Part shown: in pieces, positions 26,405 through 34,443 of the stretch | Layout: each line of letters begins with the position of its first letter | Numbering within the stretch: the first letter of the stretch is position 1 | Source: Caulobacter sp. FWC26 | GTDB lineage: Bacteria > Pseudomonadota > Alphaproteobacteria > Caulobacterales > Caulobacteraceae | Length of the DNA stretch: 64,000 nucleotides | NCBI RefSeq assembly: GCF_002742645.2 | Contig: NZ_CP033875.1 | Coordinates: 1,652,001-1,716,000 of the forward strand | Reading direction: 5' to 3' | Notes under the pieces: generated by a model | What the model was told of the DNA's origin: nothing | Databases searched by the model: none | Seen by the model: only the letters and a program-made list of their open reading frames with translations | Made by a program: the position numbers and the translations under genes

Positions 26405-26908
26405 ATGGACTGGAGCGAAGAACGCACGGCGACCCTGAAGAAGCTGTGGCTGGAGGGACTGAGCGCGAGCCAGGTGGCCCGCCAATTGGGCGGCGTCAGC
26501 CGTAGCGCGGTGATCGGAAAGGTGCACCGCCTGGGCATCACCGTCCGCGAAACCCCCGTCCGCCAGCGGGTGTCGACAGCTCGAGCGCCTTCGCGAATTG
26601 CCGTCCGTCAGCGCCCGTCTCGTGAGAGCGTTCCGCAACGTATCGCGCCGCGCTTCGAGCGCGTCGAGGAAGACCTGCTGCCGACCTCCGGTATTCTGGG
26701 CCTCGGCGCCCATTCGTGCCGGTGGCCGATCGGCCACCCCGAGAACGACGACTTCGGTTTCTGCGGCCGTCCCAAGACGAGCGCGCGGGGTTCGTACTGC
26801 GAGCAGCACAGCCAGGGCGCCTTCCGCCGTCTGGGGTCCACCCAGGCCGTCGAGGCCTGGGCCCTGAAGGGTGTGAAGGAAAAGCGCGTGCAGTCCCGCC
26901 TGGTCTGA
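26405..26908 (+). CDS. gcrA: Cell cycle regulator GcrA
   Basis: A 167-residue sigma70-associated transcription factor that acts at promoters carrying methylated GANTC. The N-terminal DNA-binding helices start MDWSEERTATLKKLWLEG and include SASQVARQLGGVSRSAVIGK. A variable linker leads to the C-terminal sigma-binding region with SCRWPIGHPENDDFGFCG and YCEQHSQGAFR. Length and sequence fit Caulobacter GcrA. The ATG at 26405 places the conserved MDWS at the N-terminus. A 74-residue gene follows, and a terminator lies downstream of that gene. Confidence 0.97.
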   Translation: MDWSEERTATLKKLWLEGLSASQVARQLGGVSRSAVIGKVHRLGITVRETPVRQRVSTARAPSRIAVRQRPSRESVPQRIAPRFERVEEDLLPTSGILGLGAHSCRWPIGHPENDDFGFCGRPKTSARGSYCEQHSQGAFRRLGSTQAVEAWALKGVKEKRVQSRLV

Positions 26909-26949
26909 ACGCCGCCTGATCGTCTCCCTATCCCTTTCCCTCGACATCG

Positions 26950-27174
26950 ATGAGTCTTCCGATGAACATGGTCCTGATCGAGAACGCCGCCGGCAGCAGC
27001 CAAGTGATCACCATTATCGAGGAGTTCGCCGGCCACTCGGTGTCGCGGGACCTCAATCCCGGCGATCACGCCGAAATCCCGGTCACCCAGTTCAAGTCGA
27101 TCACGGTGCGGGAGACCTATCCCGACGACTGGCTTAGCCGCGGCCTCAGCCGCAACCGCGCCGCGGCGGCCTGA
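26950..27174 (+). CDS. Small hypothetical protein (74 aa)
   Basis: A 74-residue protein downstream of gcrA, with alternating strand-like segments VLIENAAGSSQVITIIEEF and HAEIPVTQFKSITVRETYP. No signal peptide or membrane segment is seen. The ATG at 26950 or one four codons later could be used; neither has a clear ribosome site. Third-position GC is high and a rho-independent terminator follows 30 bases after the stop, which supports a real gene. Function not recognised. Confidence 0.6.
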   Translation: MSLPMNMVLIENAAGSSQVITIIEEFAGHSVSRDLNPGDHAEIPVTQFKSITVRETYPDDWLSRGLSRNRAAAA

Positions 27175-27203
27175 GCTCAGGGCGAGAGAGTTGAACGCCA
27201 CGA

Positions 27204-27231
27204 CCCCGCGAAGCCTTTCGCGGGGTTTTTT
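27204..27231 (+). terminator. Rho-independent terminator after gcrA region
   Basis: CCCCGCGAA pairs with TTCGCGGGG across a three-base loop, followed by TTTTTT. It ends transcription of the 74-residue gene and possibly gcrA. It also rules out the long N-terminal extension of the next frame. Confidence 0.85.
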
Positions 27232-27310
27232 GTTTCCCTGCGGCGCCGACGATTGCATGGGCGTTAACCTTGTGACACACAAAGCGCCGTTTTGCGGGGC
27301 GGACATAAAG

Positions 27311-27838
27311 ATGGGCGAGGGGGAAGAGCGCGTAGAGGCCGGGCCTGAGCATGCGCTGCCGTTGTCCAGCTATCTGAGCTACCTGCTCTACCAGACCGAA
27401 CAGCACCGCCGCGCGGTCGCGGCCGATCTTCTGGCCAAGCATGGGCTGTCCTTCGCCAAATGGGTGGCGATGATTTCGCTGCGGCGCTTCGGGGACCTGT
27501 CGATGACTCGGCTGGCCAAGCTGGCGGCCACAGACCGCACCACCCTGACCCGCTCGATCGACAGCCTGATCGCCGACGGCCTTGTGGCGCGAGAAGCCTC
27601 GGCGCGTGACCGCCGGATCGTGGTCATCAAGCTGACCGACGCGGGCCGAGCCTTGCTTGAACGCATCCGGGGAGAAATCCGGCCTCTGAACCAGGCGGTC
27701 TGCGCCCAGCTGACCACCGAGGAGCAAGCCGCCATGACCCGATACCTGCAGAAGATGCTGGGCGGCCTGATCGTCGAGCCTGACTGGAAGCACGACGTCA
27801 TCGCCTTCAGCGCGCCCGCACCGCCGGAGACGGCTTGA
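27311..27838 (+). CDS. MarR family transcriptional regulator
   Basis: A 175-residue winged-helix dimer protein. The recognition region is LSMTRLAKLAATDRTTLTRS with the wing in SARDRRIVVIKLTDAGRAL. The open frame extends 40 codons upstream through a terminator, so the ATG at 27311 (MGEGEERVEAG) is chosen. No target gene is adjacent: the upstream gene ends at a terminator and the downstream genes point the other way. A double nested palindrome follows its stop. Confidence 0.85.
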   Translation: MGEGEERVEAGPEHALPLSSYLSYLLYQTEQHRRAVAADLLAKHGLSFAKWVAMISLRRFGDLSMTRLAKLAATDRTTLTRSIDSLIADGLVAREASARDRRIVVIKLTDAGRALLERIRGEIRPLNQAVCAQLTTEEQAAMTRYLQKMLGGLIVEPDWKHDVIAFSAPAPPETA

Positions 27839-27848
27839 GGTCACGCCT

Positions 27849-27963
27849 TAGAGCCTCGCGCGTCAAAACGGGAACGTTTTGACGCGATAACGAGGCTCTA
27901 GATCAAATACTTAGAGCGTGCCTCGTGCCGAAATCGGCTCCCGCTTTCGGCGTCACGCTCTAA
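27849..27963. repeat. Two adjacent nested palindromes
   Basis: The first (27849-27900) has outer arms TAGAGCCTCG/CGAGGCTCTA around an inner 12-bp stem CGCGTCAAAACG/CGTTTTGACGCG with a GGAA loop. The second (27911-27963) has outer arms TTAGAGCGTG/CACGCTCTAA and inner arms GCCGAAA/TTTCGGC. Both are perfect. The outer arms share TAGAGC, so they look like one repeat family. The second covers the arfB stop codon. They lie between convergent genes and may act as bidirectional terminators or as a mobile-type intergenic repeat. Confidence 0.8.
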
Positions 27964-28391
27964 TCGTCGAGCTTCACCCGCCCGCGACCGGACTTCACCG
28001 TCGACCGCTTTGATTTTCCCTCCAGCCGCTTGAGCTTGCTGGAGTAGGTGGGCTTGGTCGCCTTGCGGGGCTTGGGTTTTTCGGTTGCGCGGCGGATCAG
28101 GTCGATTAGCCGGTCCAGGGCGTCCTGCCGGTTCATCTCCTGCGAGCGCGAGCCCTGCGCGAACAGCACCAGCACCCCGTCCTGGGTCAGGCGGCTGCCG
28201 GCCAGGGTCTCCAGCCGCGCCTTAACGTCGTCGGGCAGATAGGGCGAGTTGCGGACGTCGAAGCGCAGCTCGATGGCGGTCGAGGTCTTGTTGACGTGCT
28301 GGCCGCCGGGTCCAGAGGCGCGCGCAGCCTTCCAGATGAGGTCGTCCTCGTCGATCCGCAGCCAGGACGTTATCTCGATCATCGCGGGCAT
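27960..28391 (-). CDS. arfB: Alternative ribosome-rescue factor / peptidyl-tRNA hydrolase ArfB
   Basis: A 143-residue codon-independent release factor that frees stalled ribosomes. The catalytic GGQ is in ASGPGGQHVNKTSTAIEL, and a long basic C-terminal tail (KPKPRKATKPTYSSK onward) enters the mRNA channel. This agrees with ArfB/YaeJ. The start at 28391 (MPAMIEITS) lies four bases after the upstream YaiI-family stop; a second ATG at 28382 is possible. Its stop is inside a nested palindrome. With smpB in the same window, two rescue routes are encoded. Confidence 0.92.
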   Translation of the reverse strand: MPAMIEITSWLRIDEDDLIWKAARASGPGGQHVNKTSTAIELRFDVRNSPYLPDDVKARLETLAGSRLTQDGVLVLFAQGSRSQEMNRQDALDRLIDLIRRATEKPKPRKATKPTYSSKLKRLEGKSKRSTVKSGRGRVKLDD

Positions 28392-28395
28392 GCGA

Positions 28396-28857
28396 TCACC
28401 GGGGCGTCGCGCGCTTGGCCTTGACCATAAGCTGGTCCAGCGCCTGCAGGAATCGCGAGCGGTCAGCATTGGCGAAAGCGGCCGGGCCCTTGGTGACCTC
28501 GCCCATGGAGCGCAGGTGCTCGCCGATCGAGCGCGAGGCGAGGGCCGAGCCGATCGTGTCGGGACTGAACACGCGTCCGTTCGGGGCCACGGCCGCCCCG
28601 CCGGCCTTCAGTACGCGGTCGGCGAGAGGAATGTCATTGGTGACCACCACATCGCCTGGGCCGCAGCGCTCGGCGATCCAGTCGTCGGCCACGTCGGGGC
28701 CAGCCTCGACCACCACCTGCTCGATCACCGGCGTCTGGGGCACGCGGATCCAGCTGTTGGACACCACGAAGGTCTTGAAGCCGTGACGGGCGGCGACCTT
28801 GTAGCACTCGTCCTTCACGGGGCAGGCGTCGGCGTCGATGAAAAGCGTGGCGACCAT
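28396..28857 (-). CDS. YaiI/YqxD family protein (DUF188)
   Basis: A 153-residue protein of the UPF0178 family with the NYN/PIN-like start MVATLFIDADACPVKDECYK, then GDVVVTNDIPLADRVLKAGG and the conserved PNGRVFSPDTI segment. Conserved acidic residues suggest a metal-dependent nuclease-like fold, but no activity is established. It is cotranscribed with arfB four bases downstream. Confidence 0.9.
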   Translation of the reverse strand: MVATLFIDADACPVKDECYKVAARHGFKTFVVSNSWIRVPQTPVIEQVVVEAGPDVADDWIAERCGPGDVVVTNDIPLADRVLKAGGAAVAPNGRVFSPDTIGSALASRSIGEHLRSMGEVTKGPAAFANADRSRFLQALDQLMVKAKRATPR

Positions 28858-28882
28858 CGCGCGAGACCTCGGACGAGGGAAA

Positions 28883-28957
<75 letters not shown>

Positions 28958-29091
28958 TGATCGGCGCGAGGCCGAACGGGGGTCTTCCTTAGCGAGAGGC
29001 GTTCGTCTGGGCAATGGGGCGCAATCGCTTGGCGGTGGCGTTGCGAGTCTCGCGCCCAGAGGCTAGGGACGGGCAACGCAGGAGAACCCCC

Positions 29092-29985
29092 ATGGCGCAG
29101 GCGAAACTCATCGACGGCAAGGCCTTCGCGGCCGATCTGAGGGCCAAGATCGCCGAGGAGGTCGCCGCCCTGAAGGCTGAGCACGGGATCACCCCCGGCT
29201 TGGCGGTGGTGCTGGTTGGCGAGGATCCGGCCAGTCAGGTCTATGTCCGCAACAAGGGCGAGCAGACGACCGCTGCGGGCATGTACTCCGAGACCCACCG
29301 CCTGCCGGAGACCACCACGCAGGACGAACTGCTGGCTGTCGTGGCCAAGCTGAACGCCGATCCCAAGATCCATGGGGTGCTCGTACAGTTCCCGGTGCCG
29401 CCGCACATCAATCAGATGGACGTCGTGGCCGCGCTCTCGCCGGACAAGGACGTCGACGGCCTGACCGTGACGAACGCCGGGCGGCTCGCCAGCGGCTTGC
29501 CGGCCCTGACGCCCTGTACGCCGCTGGGCTGCATGATGCTGCTGAAGGACACGGTCGGCGACCTGAAGGGCAAGAACGCCGTGGTGATCGGCCGCTCGAA
29601 CCTGATGGGCAAGCCGATGGCCCAGATGCTGCTGGCCGCCGACTGCACCGTCACGATCGCCCACTCGCGCAGCCAGGACCTGCCCTCGATCGTGCGCCAG
29701 GCCGACATCGTCGTGGCCGCCGTCGGCCGCGCCGAGATGGTCAAGGCCGACTGGGTCAAGCCGGGCGCTGTGGTCATCGACGTCGGCATCTCGCGCTTCC
29801 CAGCCCGCGATCCGGAAGCCGCCGCCGCCGGCAAGACCCGTCTTGTCGGCGATGTCGCGTTCGATGAGGTCAAGGATGTCGCCGGCGCCATCACGCCCGT
29901 GCCCGGGGGCGTGGGGCCGATGACGATTGCTTGCTTGCTGGCCAACACGCTGACGGCGGCTAAACGTCTGTCGGGTATCGCCTGA
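29092..29985 (+). CDS. folD: Methylenetetrahydrofolate dehydrogenase/cyclohydrolase FolD
   Basis: A 297-residue bifunctional enzyme that interconverts 5,10-methylene-, methenyl- and 10-formyl-THF using NADP. Signatures are [14 protein letters not shown] (catalytic lysine region), [26 protein letters not shown] and the nucleotide loop [16 protein letters not shown]. The C-terminal [16 protein letters not shown] is diagnostic. The ATG at 29092 has GGAG seven bases upstream. The stop overlaps the start of the cytochrome gene that follows (TGATG). Confidence 0.96.
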   Translation: MAQAKLIDGKAFAADLRAKIAEEVAALKAEHGITPGLAVVLVGEDPASQVYVRNKGEQTTAAGMYSETHRLPETTTQDELLAVVAKLNADPKIHGVLVQFPVPPHINQMDVVAALSPDKDVDGLTVTNAGRLASGLPALTPCTPLGCMMLLKDTVGDLKGKNAVVIGRSNLMGKPMAQMLLAADCTVTIAHSRSQDLPSIVRQADIVVAAVGRAEMVKADWVKPGAVVIDVGISRFPARDPEAAAAGKTRLVGDVAFDEVKDVAGAITPVPGGVGPMTIACLLANTLTAAKRLSGIA

Positions 29986-30344
29986 TGCGCGCGGCTTTGG
30001 TGCTGATCACCGCGGCCCTGGCGCTTTCGGCCTGCGGGTCCAAGGCCCCTCCGCCGCCCACGCCCGAGCAAGCCCTGGCGCTGCGGCCGGCCGACACGCG
30101 ACTCGCGGGCCTGTACGAGACCTCGTGCCACGCCTGTCACGCCATGCCCGAGAGCGGGGCGCCCATGGTGCATGACCGCGCCGCGTGGGATCCGCGCTGG
30201 AAGCAGGGTGAGGCGGTTCTGCTGGACCACACGATCCAGGGCTTCAACGCCATGCCGGCCACCGGTCAATGCGCGACTTGCACGCCGGACGATTTCAAGG
30301 CCCTGATACGGTTCATGGCGGGGCGAGACGACTCCGCGACCTAA
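29985..30344 (+). CDS. Cytochrome c5-like lipoprotein
   Basis: A 119-residue monohaem cytochrome with a lipoprotein signal ending LSAC (Cys 17). The haem motif is CHACH in LYETSCHACHAMP, and the axial methionine is probably in GFNAMPATG. A second Cys pair (QCATC) resembles the disulphide of cytochrome c5. It is followed 17 bases later by an exported lactone-oxidase-type flavoprotein and may accept its electrons (inference). The start overlaps the folD stop. Confidence 0.85.
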   Translation: MRAALVLITAALALSACGSKAPPPPTPEQALALRPADTRLAGLYETSCHACHAMPESGAPMVHDRAAWDPRWKQGEAVLLDHTIQGFNAMPATGQCATCTPDDFKALIRFMAGRDDSAT

Positions 30345-30361
30345 ACACTCGGGGAGGCGGC

Positions 30362-31768
30362 ATGATCTCGCGGCGCGGAGCCTTGATCGCGGGCGGCACA
30401 GGCGTGGCGGTGGTCGCTGGCGGCGCAGCGGTCGCTTACGGAGTCGCTACCGGCGATAAGCCAGAGCCGCCCGCGCCCGCTTCGGTCAACGCGCAGGGCA
30501 AGCTGCTCTGGCGCAACTGGTCGGGCGTGCAGAACGCCTATCCCGCCGCGCGACTGGCGCCCAAGGACGAGGGCGAGTTGGCCACGGCGCTAAAGGTCGC
30601 CCAAGCGCCGATCCGCCCGGTGGGGGCCGGGCATTCGTTCACCGCCCTGGCGCCGACCGACGGAACGCTCGTCTCGCTGGACTCCATGTCGGGTATCGTT
30701 GGCTGGGAGGGCGACGAGGCGATCGTTCGTACCGGTACGCGCCTGGGCGCGCTGGGGCCGCTGCTGGCCGAGAAGGGCCGAGCGTTGCCCAACCTGCCGG
30801 ACATCAACAAGCAGTCGCTGGGTGGCGCGCTGGGGACGGCGACGCACGGCACCGGCATCAAGCTTCCAGCCATGCACGGCGACGTCACGGGGCTGCGGTT
30901 GGTTACGCCCTCGGGCAAGATCATCGACGCCGACGCCGCCATGAACCCGGAGGTCTTCCAGGCCGCTCGCGTCTCGCTGGGCGCGCTGGGGGTGATAAGC
31001 CAGGTGCGGATGCGGACCAGCGCCAATCGCCGGCTGCGCCGCCGCGTCTGGCTGGAGCCCTTCGAGGAGGCTATGGCCCAGGCGGACAGCCGCTGGGCCC
31101 AGCACCGGAACTTCGAGCTCTATGCCGTTCCGTTCACGGGGCTGGCGGTGAACATCAGCCACGACGAGACCGACGATCCGGCCGAGGCGCGCGGACCCGA
31201 CCAGGATGTCGAGTTCCTGCAGGCCCTGCGCGGGCTTCGGAACCTCTTGGGGTTCGCCACGCCACTGCGTAAGGCGGCCGCCAAGGCGCTGTTGTCCTCG
31301 GCCAAGCCCGAGACCGCCGTAGACGAGGGCTGGAAGCTGCTATCGACTGAACGTCCAGTGCGCTTCAACGAGATGGAGTTCCACCTGCCCGTCGAGAACC
31401 AGCTCAAGGCGCTGGACGAGGTGGTCCGGGTCATCGAAACCGAACGCCCGGATGTCTTCTTCCCGATCGAGGTGCGGCGTATCGCGGCCGATGACGCCTG
31501 GTTGTCACCGTTCAGCGGCGGCCCGCGGGGTTCGGTGGCGGTCCACGCCTACTACCGCGACGACTTCAGCTTCCTGTATCAGCTGATCGAGCCCATCTTC
31601 CGCCGCTACGAAGGTCGCCCGCACTGGGGCAAGCTCCATACGCTGCGGGCCGGGCAATTGGAGGCGCTTTATCCGCGCTGGAAAGACTTCCTGGAGGTCC
31701 GCCAAGAGCTCGACCCCGAGGCGCGGATGCTAAATCCGTACCTCAAGAGCCTGTTTGGACTAATGTAG
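30362..31768 (+). CDS. Tat-exported FAD oxidoreductase, aldonolactone oxidase family
   Basis: A 468-residue flavoprotein. The Tat signal MISRRGALIAGG is followed by a hydrophobic stretch to about residue 30. The FAD-binding domain contains RPVGAGHSF, whose histidine is the usual covalent FAD site, and GTATHGTGIKLPAMHGDV. The C-terminal ALO domain ends with HWGKLHTL. Relatives oxidise L-gulono- or D-arabinono-1,4-lactone or alditols. Export and the adjacent cytochrome suggest a periplasmic dehydrogenase rather than an oxidase (inference). GGGGAGG precedes the ATG. It abuts the convergent Hpt gene. Confidence 0.88.
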   Translation: MISRRGALIAGGTGVAVVAGGAAVAYGVATGDKPEPPAPASVNAQGKLLWRNWSGVQNAYPAARLAPKDEGELATALKVAQAPIRPVGAGHSFTALAPTDGTLVSLDSMSGIVGWEGDEAIVRTGTRLGALGPLLAEKGRALPNLPDINKQSLGGALGTATHGTGIKLPAMHGDVTGLRLVTPSGKIIDADAAMNPEVFQAARVSLGALGVISQVRMRTSANRRLRRRVWLEPFEEAMAQADSRWAQHRNFELYAVPFTGLAVNISHDETDDPAEARGPDQDVEFLQALRGLRNLLGFATPLRKAAAKALLSSAKPETAVDEGWKLLSTERPVRFNEMEFHLPVENQLKALDEVVRVIETERPDVFFPIEVRRIAADDAWLSPFSGGPRGSVAVHAYYRDDFSFLYQLIEPIFRRYEGRPHWGKLHTLRAGQLEALYPRWKDFLEVRQELDPEARMLNPYLKSLFGLM

Positions 31769-32257
31769 TCAGCCGGCGGAGCCGAGATACTCAACCACGC
31801 GCGCCTCGAGCTCGGTGCTGAGAGCCTTGCCGACCGGGTGGGTGTCGAGCTTGATGTCGTCGCGCACGCAGGCCTTGATCGCGTCGATATGGGCGTCGAC
31901 CAGGAACATCGGCGCTTTCAGCCGGGTGTCCGGGTCGTCGATCAGCTTGCAGAGCGAGGCGGCGAGGCGGGTGACCAGGGGGAATTCGTAGGTGGCGCCA
32001 AGACCTTTCAGGTCGTGGGCGCGAAGATAGAGCGTTTCGACCGTCTGCGCGGTCAGCCCCTCAGTCTTCACAGCCTGCCGGGCGGCCTCAAGCTTGACGA
32101 TTTCGTCGTTAAGCCATTGGGCGAAATTGCCAGACAGGCTCTTCAGCGCGGCCTCCGCCTTGGCGATCGCGGCCATGTCGATCCCGCCGCGCCCGCCCAC
32201 CTTGAGCTTGAGCATGTTCGGCACTTGGATCACCTCGGCGGTGGTCTTATCAGTCAC
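31769..32257 (-). CDS. Histidine phosphotransfer (Hpt) domain protein
   Basis: A 162-residue stand-alone Hpt protein. The phosphorylated histidine is His81 in LYLRAHDLKGLGATYEFP, within a predicted four-helix bundle. An N-terminal tail of about 25 residues precedes it. It would pass phosphate between a hybrid kinase and a response regulator, but neither is in the window. The GTG start at 32257 has GGGGAGG five bases upstream. The stop abuts that of the convergent flavoprotein. Confidence 0.85.
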   Translation of the reverse strand: MTDKTTAEVIQVPNMLKLKVGGRGGIDMAAIAKAEAALKSLSGNFAQWLNDEIVKLEAARQAVKTEGLTAQTVETLYLRAHDLKGLGATYEFPLVTRLAASLCKLIDDPDTRLKAPMFLVDAHIDAIKACVRDDIKLDTHPVGKALSTELEARVVEYLGSAG

Positions 32258-32361
32258 GTTCGCCTCCCCAGCGGCGGTACAGGTTGGGCATGGCTAACAT
32301 AGCAGGCGTTAACATTAGATGAGACCATGGTTTTATGCGACCCAACGTCTCATCTTCCAAA

Positions 32362-33144
32362 TCATGCCGAGAATTGTTCGGCCAGAACTCTCTCCTCAAG
32401 GCTCCGGCCTGCATCAAACAGCATCGCCAGCGATGTGCCGCGATCCTCGGAGATGTGGACCTCCATGACGTCGCGCACCTCGAAGTTGTCGGCCACCGCA
32501 CTGACCGGCCGCTTGTCGGCCTCGAGGATCTCGAAAGTCACGCGCGCGGATTGGGGAAGCAGGGCGCCGCGCCAGCGGCGGGGGCGGAAGGCGCTGATCG
32601 GTGTCAAGGCCAAGACGCGGCCGTCGATCGGAATGATCGGGCCATGGGCTGACAGGTTGTAGGCGGTCGATCCCGCAGGGGTCGCCAGCAAGGCGCCGTC
32701 GCAAACGAGTTCGCCCATCCGAACCTTCCCGTCGATCGAGATGCGCAACTTGGCGGTCTGGCGGGTCTGGCGGAGCAGCGAGACCTCGTTGATCGCCAGA
32801 GCCCGGTGCTGGGTTCGCCGCGCGTCGATTGCGACCATCGCCAGCGGATGGATAACGGCCCGCTCAGCGGCGTTGATCCGCTCGAGCAGTCCGTCCTCAC
32901 TGTACTCGTTCATGAGGAAACCGACCGAGCCGCGGTTCATCCCGTAGATCGGCGTCTGGCTCGCGATCGCTTCGTGCAGGCTCTCAAGCATGAAGCCGTC
33001 GCCGCCCAGGGCGACGATAACCTGTGCGTTCTCGGCCCCCACATCGCCATAACGCGCTGCAAGACGCTCACGAGCCTCTTGGGCCTCGGGGCGGTCGCTG
33101 GACTTGAAAGCCAGGCGAGTCACGAATGGTTGCGGCTGATACAT
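32362..33144 (-). CDS. nadK: NAD kinase
   Basis: A 260-residue kinase that makes NADP from NAD. The GGDG motif is in [14 protein letters not shown], followed by [21 protein letters not shown] and the [14 protein letters not shown] diacylglycerol-kinase-like segment. I use the ATG at 33144 (MYQPQPF). An alternative TTG at 33195 overlaps the upstream DUF2336 stop as TTGA and would add 17 residues. Either way the two genes appear cotranscribed. Confidence 0.92.
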   Translation of the reverse strand: MYQPQPFVTRLAFKSSDRPEAQEARERLAARYGDVGAENAQVIVALGGDGFMLESLHEAIASQTPIYGMNRGSVGFLMNEYSEDGLLERINAAERAVIHPLAMVAIDARRTQHRALAINEVSLLRQTRQTAKLRISIDGKVRMGELVCDGALLATPAGSTAYNLSAHGPIIPIDGRVLALTPISAFRPRRWRGALLPQSARVTFEILEADKRPVSAVADNFEVRDVMEVHISEDRGTSLAMLFDAGRSLEERVLAEQFSA

Positions 33145-33191
33145 GCGGCCAAGAGGCGGGAAGGCCGAAGCCTTGTCAAACCTGGGTCCTG

Positions 33192-34370
33192 TCAAACCTG
33201 TCCGACGGCCTGCCGGAAGGCCATGCCCGCGATGTCCGGCGTGAACGGGCCAAAGGCGTTGGCCGCACGACGAACGCCTTCTTCGCCGCCCCCCGGTCGG
33301 CCACCGTTCAACTGGCGGACATGCTCCAGGATCGTGGGGAAGACACTGCGATCGATGCCAACAGCCGAGCAGGCTAGCGCCAGCAATTCGGGGCGGCTTG
33401 AGTCGATCGCGCGGCGGATCTGGTTCGGCTCGAACTTCCCAAGTCGCGCCAGGGCCATGACGAACAGTGGCAGGCGCCCTTCACGAAGAACGCGCAACAG
33501 GTAACCCGGTCTGAGCTGTCCGGCCGAATCGAGTTTCTCGATCAGCGATCGCTCCATGTCCTGGCGAGCCTCGTCGATCTCGACGGGATCGGCCGGATCG
33601 TCACCGTCGCCCTTGTGCGCCGCCTGCAGCGCCTCACTGACGGCGGCTTGCATCTGCGCGGCGTCCAGATGGAAGCGCGCCGAAAGCGCGTCTCTCAGGG
33701 CTCGGCCCACAAGGAGATAGAGCTGCTCGGCCAGGTCGCTGGACAGCTTGGGGTGACGGGCGAGCGGCGAACGTAGCGCCACCACATCTCGCGACCGGTT
33801 CACCAGGCGTCGCATTGCGTCGGGCGAAACCTCCGCGCTGTCGTTGGAGGCCAGGGCTGTGAGGACGGCGGGTTCATCCTGCCCGATGATCGCCTCGACC
33901 ACCGGGGCCTTGAGGTGCGGGCGGCGAGCAATCTCGATCTGGTGCTCCAAGGTGGCCTGCACGAGAAGCCGGATCAGGTCGTGATCCTGAAGCACGGGAC
34001 TGCGCGCGATGATGGGCCGGGCGATTTCGATCTCGTCCAGCGCCATGATGTTGACCAGGGCCGGCGGCGCCCACTCCGCATCGGCCAGGCGCTCGGACAG
34101 GCGTCGCCGGATATCCCGCTCGGCCTCGACCACCAGGGTCATGAAGATGGAGTTCAAGAGCGCCTGGATATCAGGGTGTGTCGGCTCGCCTCGGGCTCGT
34201 CCCGCCTCGCAAAGATCGATGATGCCACTGAGCAGGCGTTCGCGATCGTTGGGATCGCGGCTACGCGCCAGCGTCATCAGCGAAGCGATCTCGACGGTCT
34301 GAATGGCCCCGCCCCCAACGAATCCGGAAGGTTCGACAAGGATGACCTTGCGGCCCTCAAATGAAAACAT
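33192..34370 (-). CDS. DUF2336 family protein
   Basis: A 392-residue helical-repeat protein of the alphaproteobacterial DUF2336 group, with HEAT-like units such as [20 protein letters not shown] and [20 protein letters not shown]. No signal peptide or catalytic motif is seen. The ATG at 34370 starts [15 protein letters not shown]; the upstream extension runs into the glpK 5' region. It is immediately upstream of nadK. Role unknown; repeats of this type usually serve protein contacts. Confidence 0.85.
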   Translation of the reverse strand: MFSFEGRKVILVEPSGFVGGGAIQTVEIASLMTLARSRDPNDRERLLSGIIDLCEAGRARGEPTHPDIQALLNSIFMTLVVEAERDIRRRLSERLADAEWAPPALVNIMALDEIEIARPIIARSPVLQDHDLIRLLVQATLEHQIEIARRPHLKAPVVEAIIGQDEPAVLTALASNDSAEVSPDAMRRLVNRSRDVVALRSPLARHPKLSSDLAEQLYLLVGRALRDALSARFHLDAAQMQAAVSEALQAAHKGDGDDPADPVEIDEARQDMERSLIEKLDSAGQLRPGYLLRVLREGRLPLFVMALARLGKFEPNQIRRAIDSSRPELLALACSAVGIDRSVFPTILEHVRQLNGGRPGGGEEGVRRAANAFGPFTPDIAGMAFRQAVGQV

Positions 34371-34443
34371 GCTTAAACAGGCCAAAGACGCCGACGCGAT
34401 GACACGCGTCGAGACGTCCCGAGCTTGAGTGGAGGACCCGTCA

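Noticed and set aside
26217..26438. 73-codon frame across the gcrA promoter and start
   Set aside because: It overlaps gcrA out of frame, covers the control sites and has no ribosome site.
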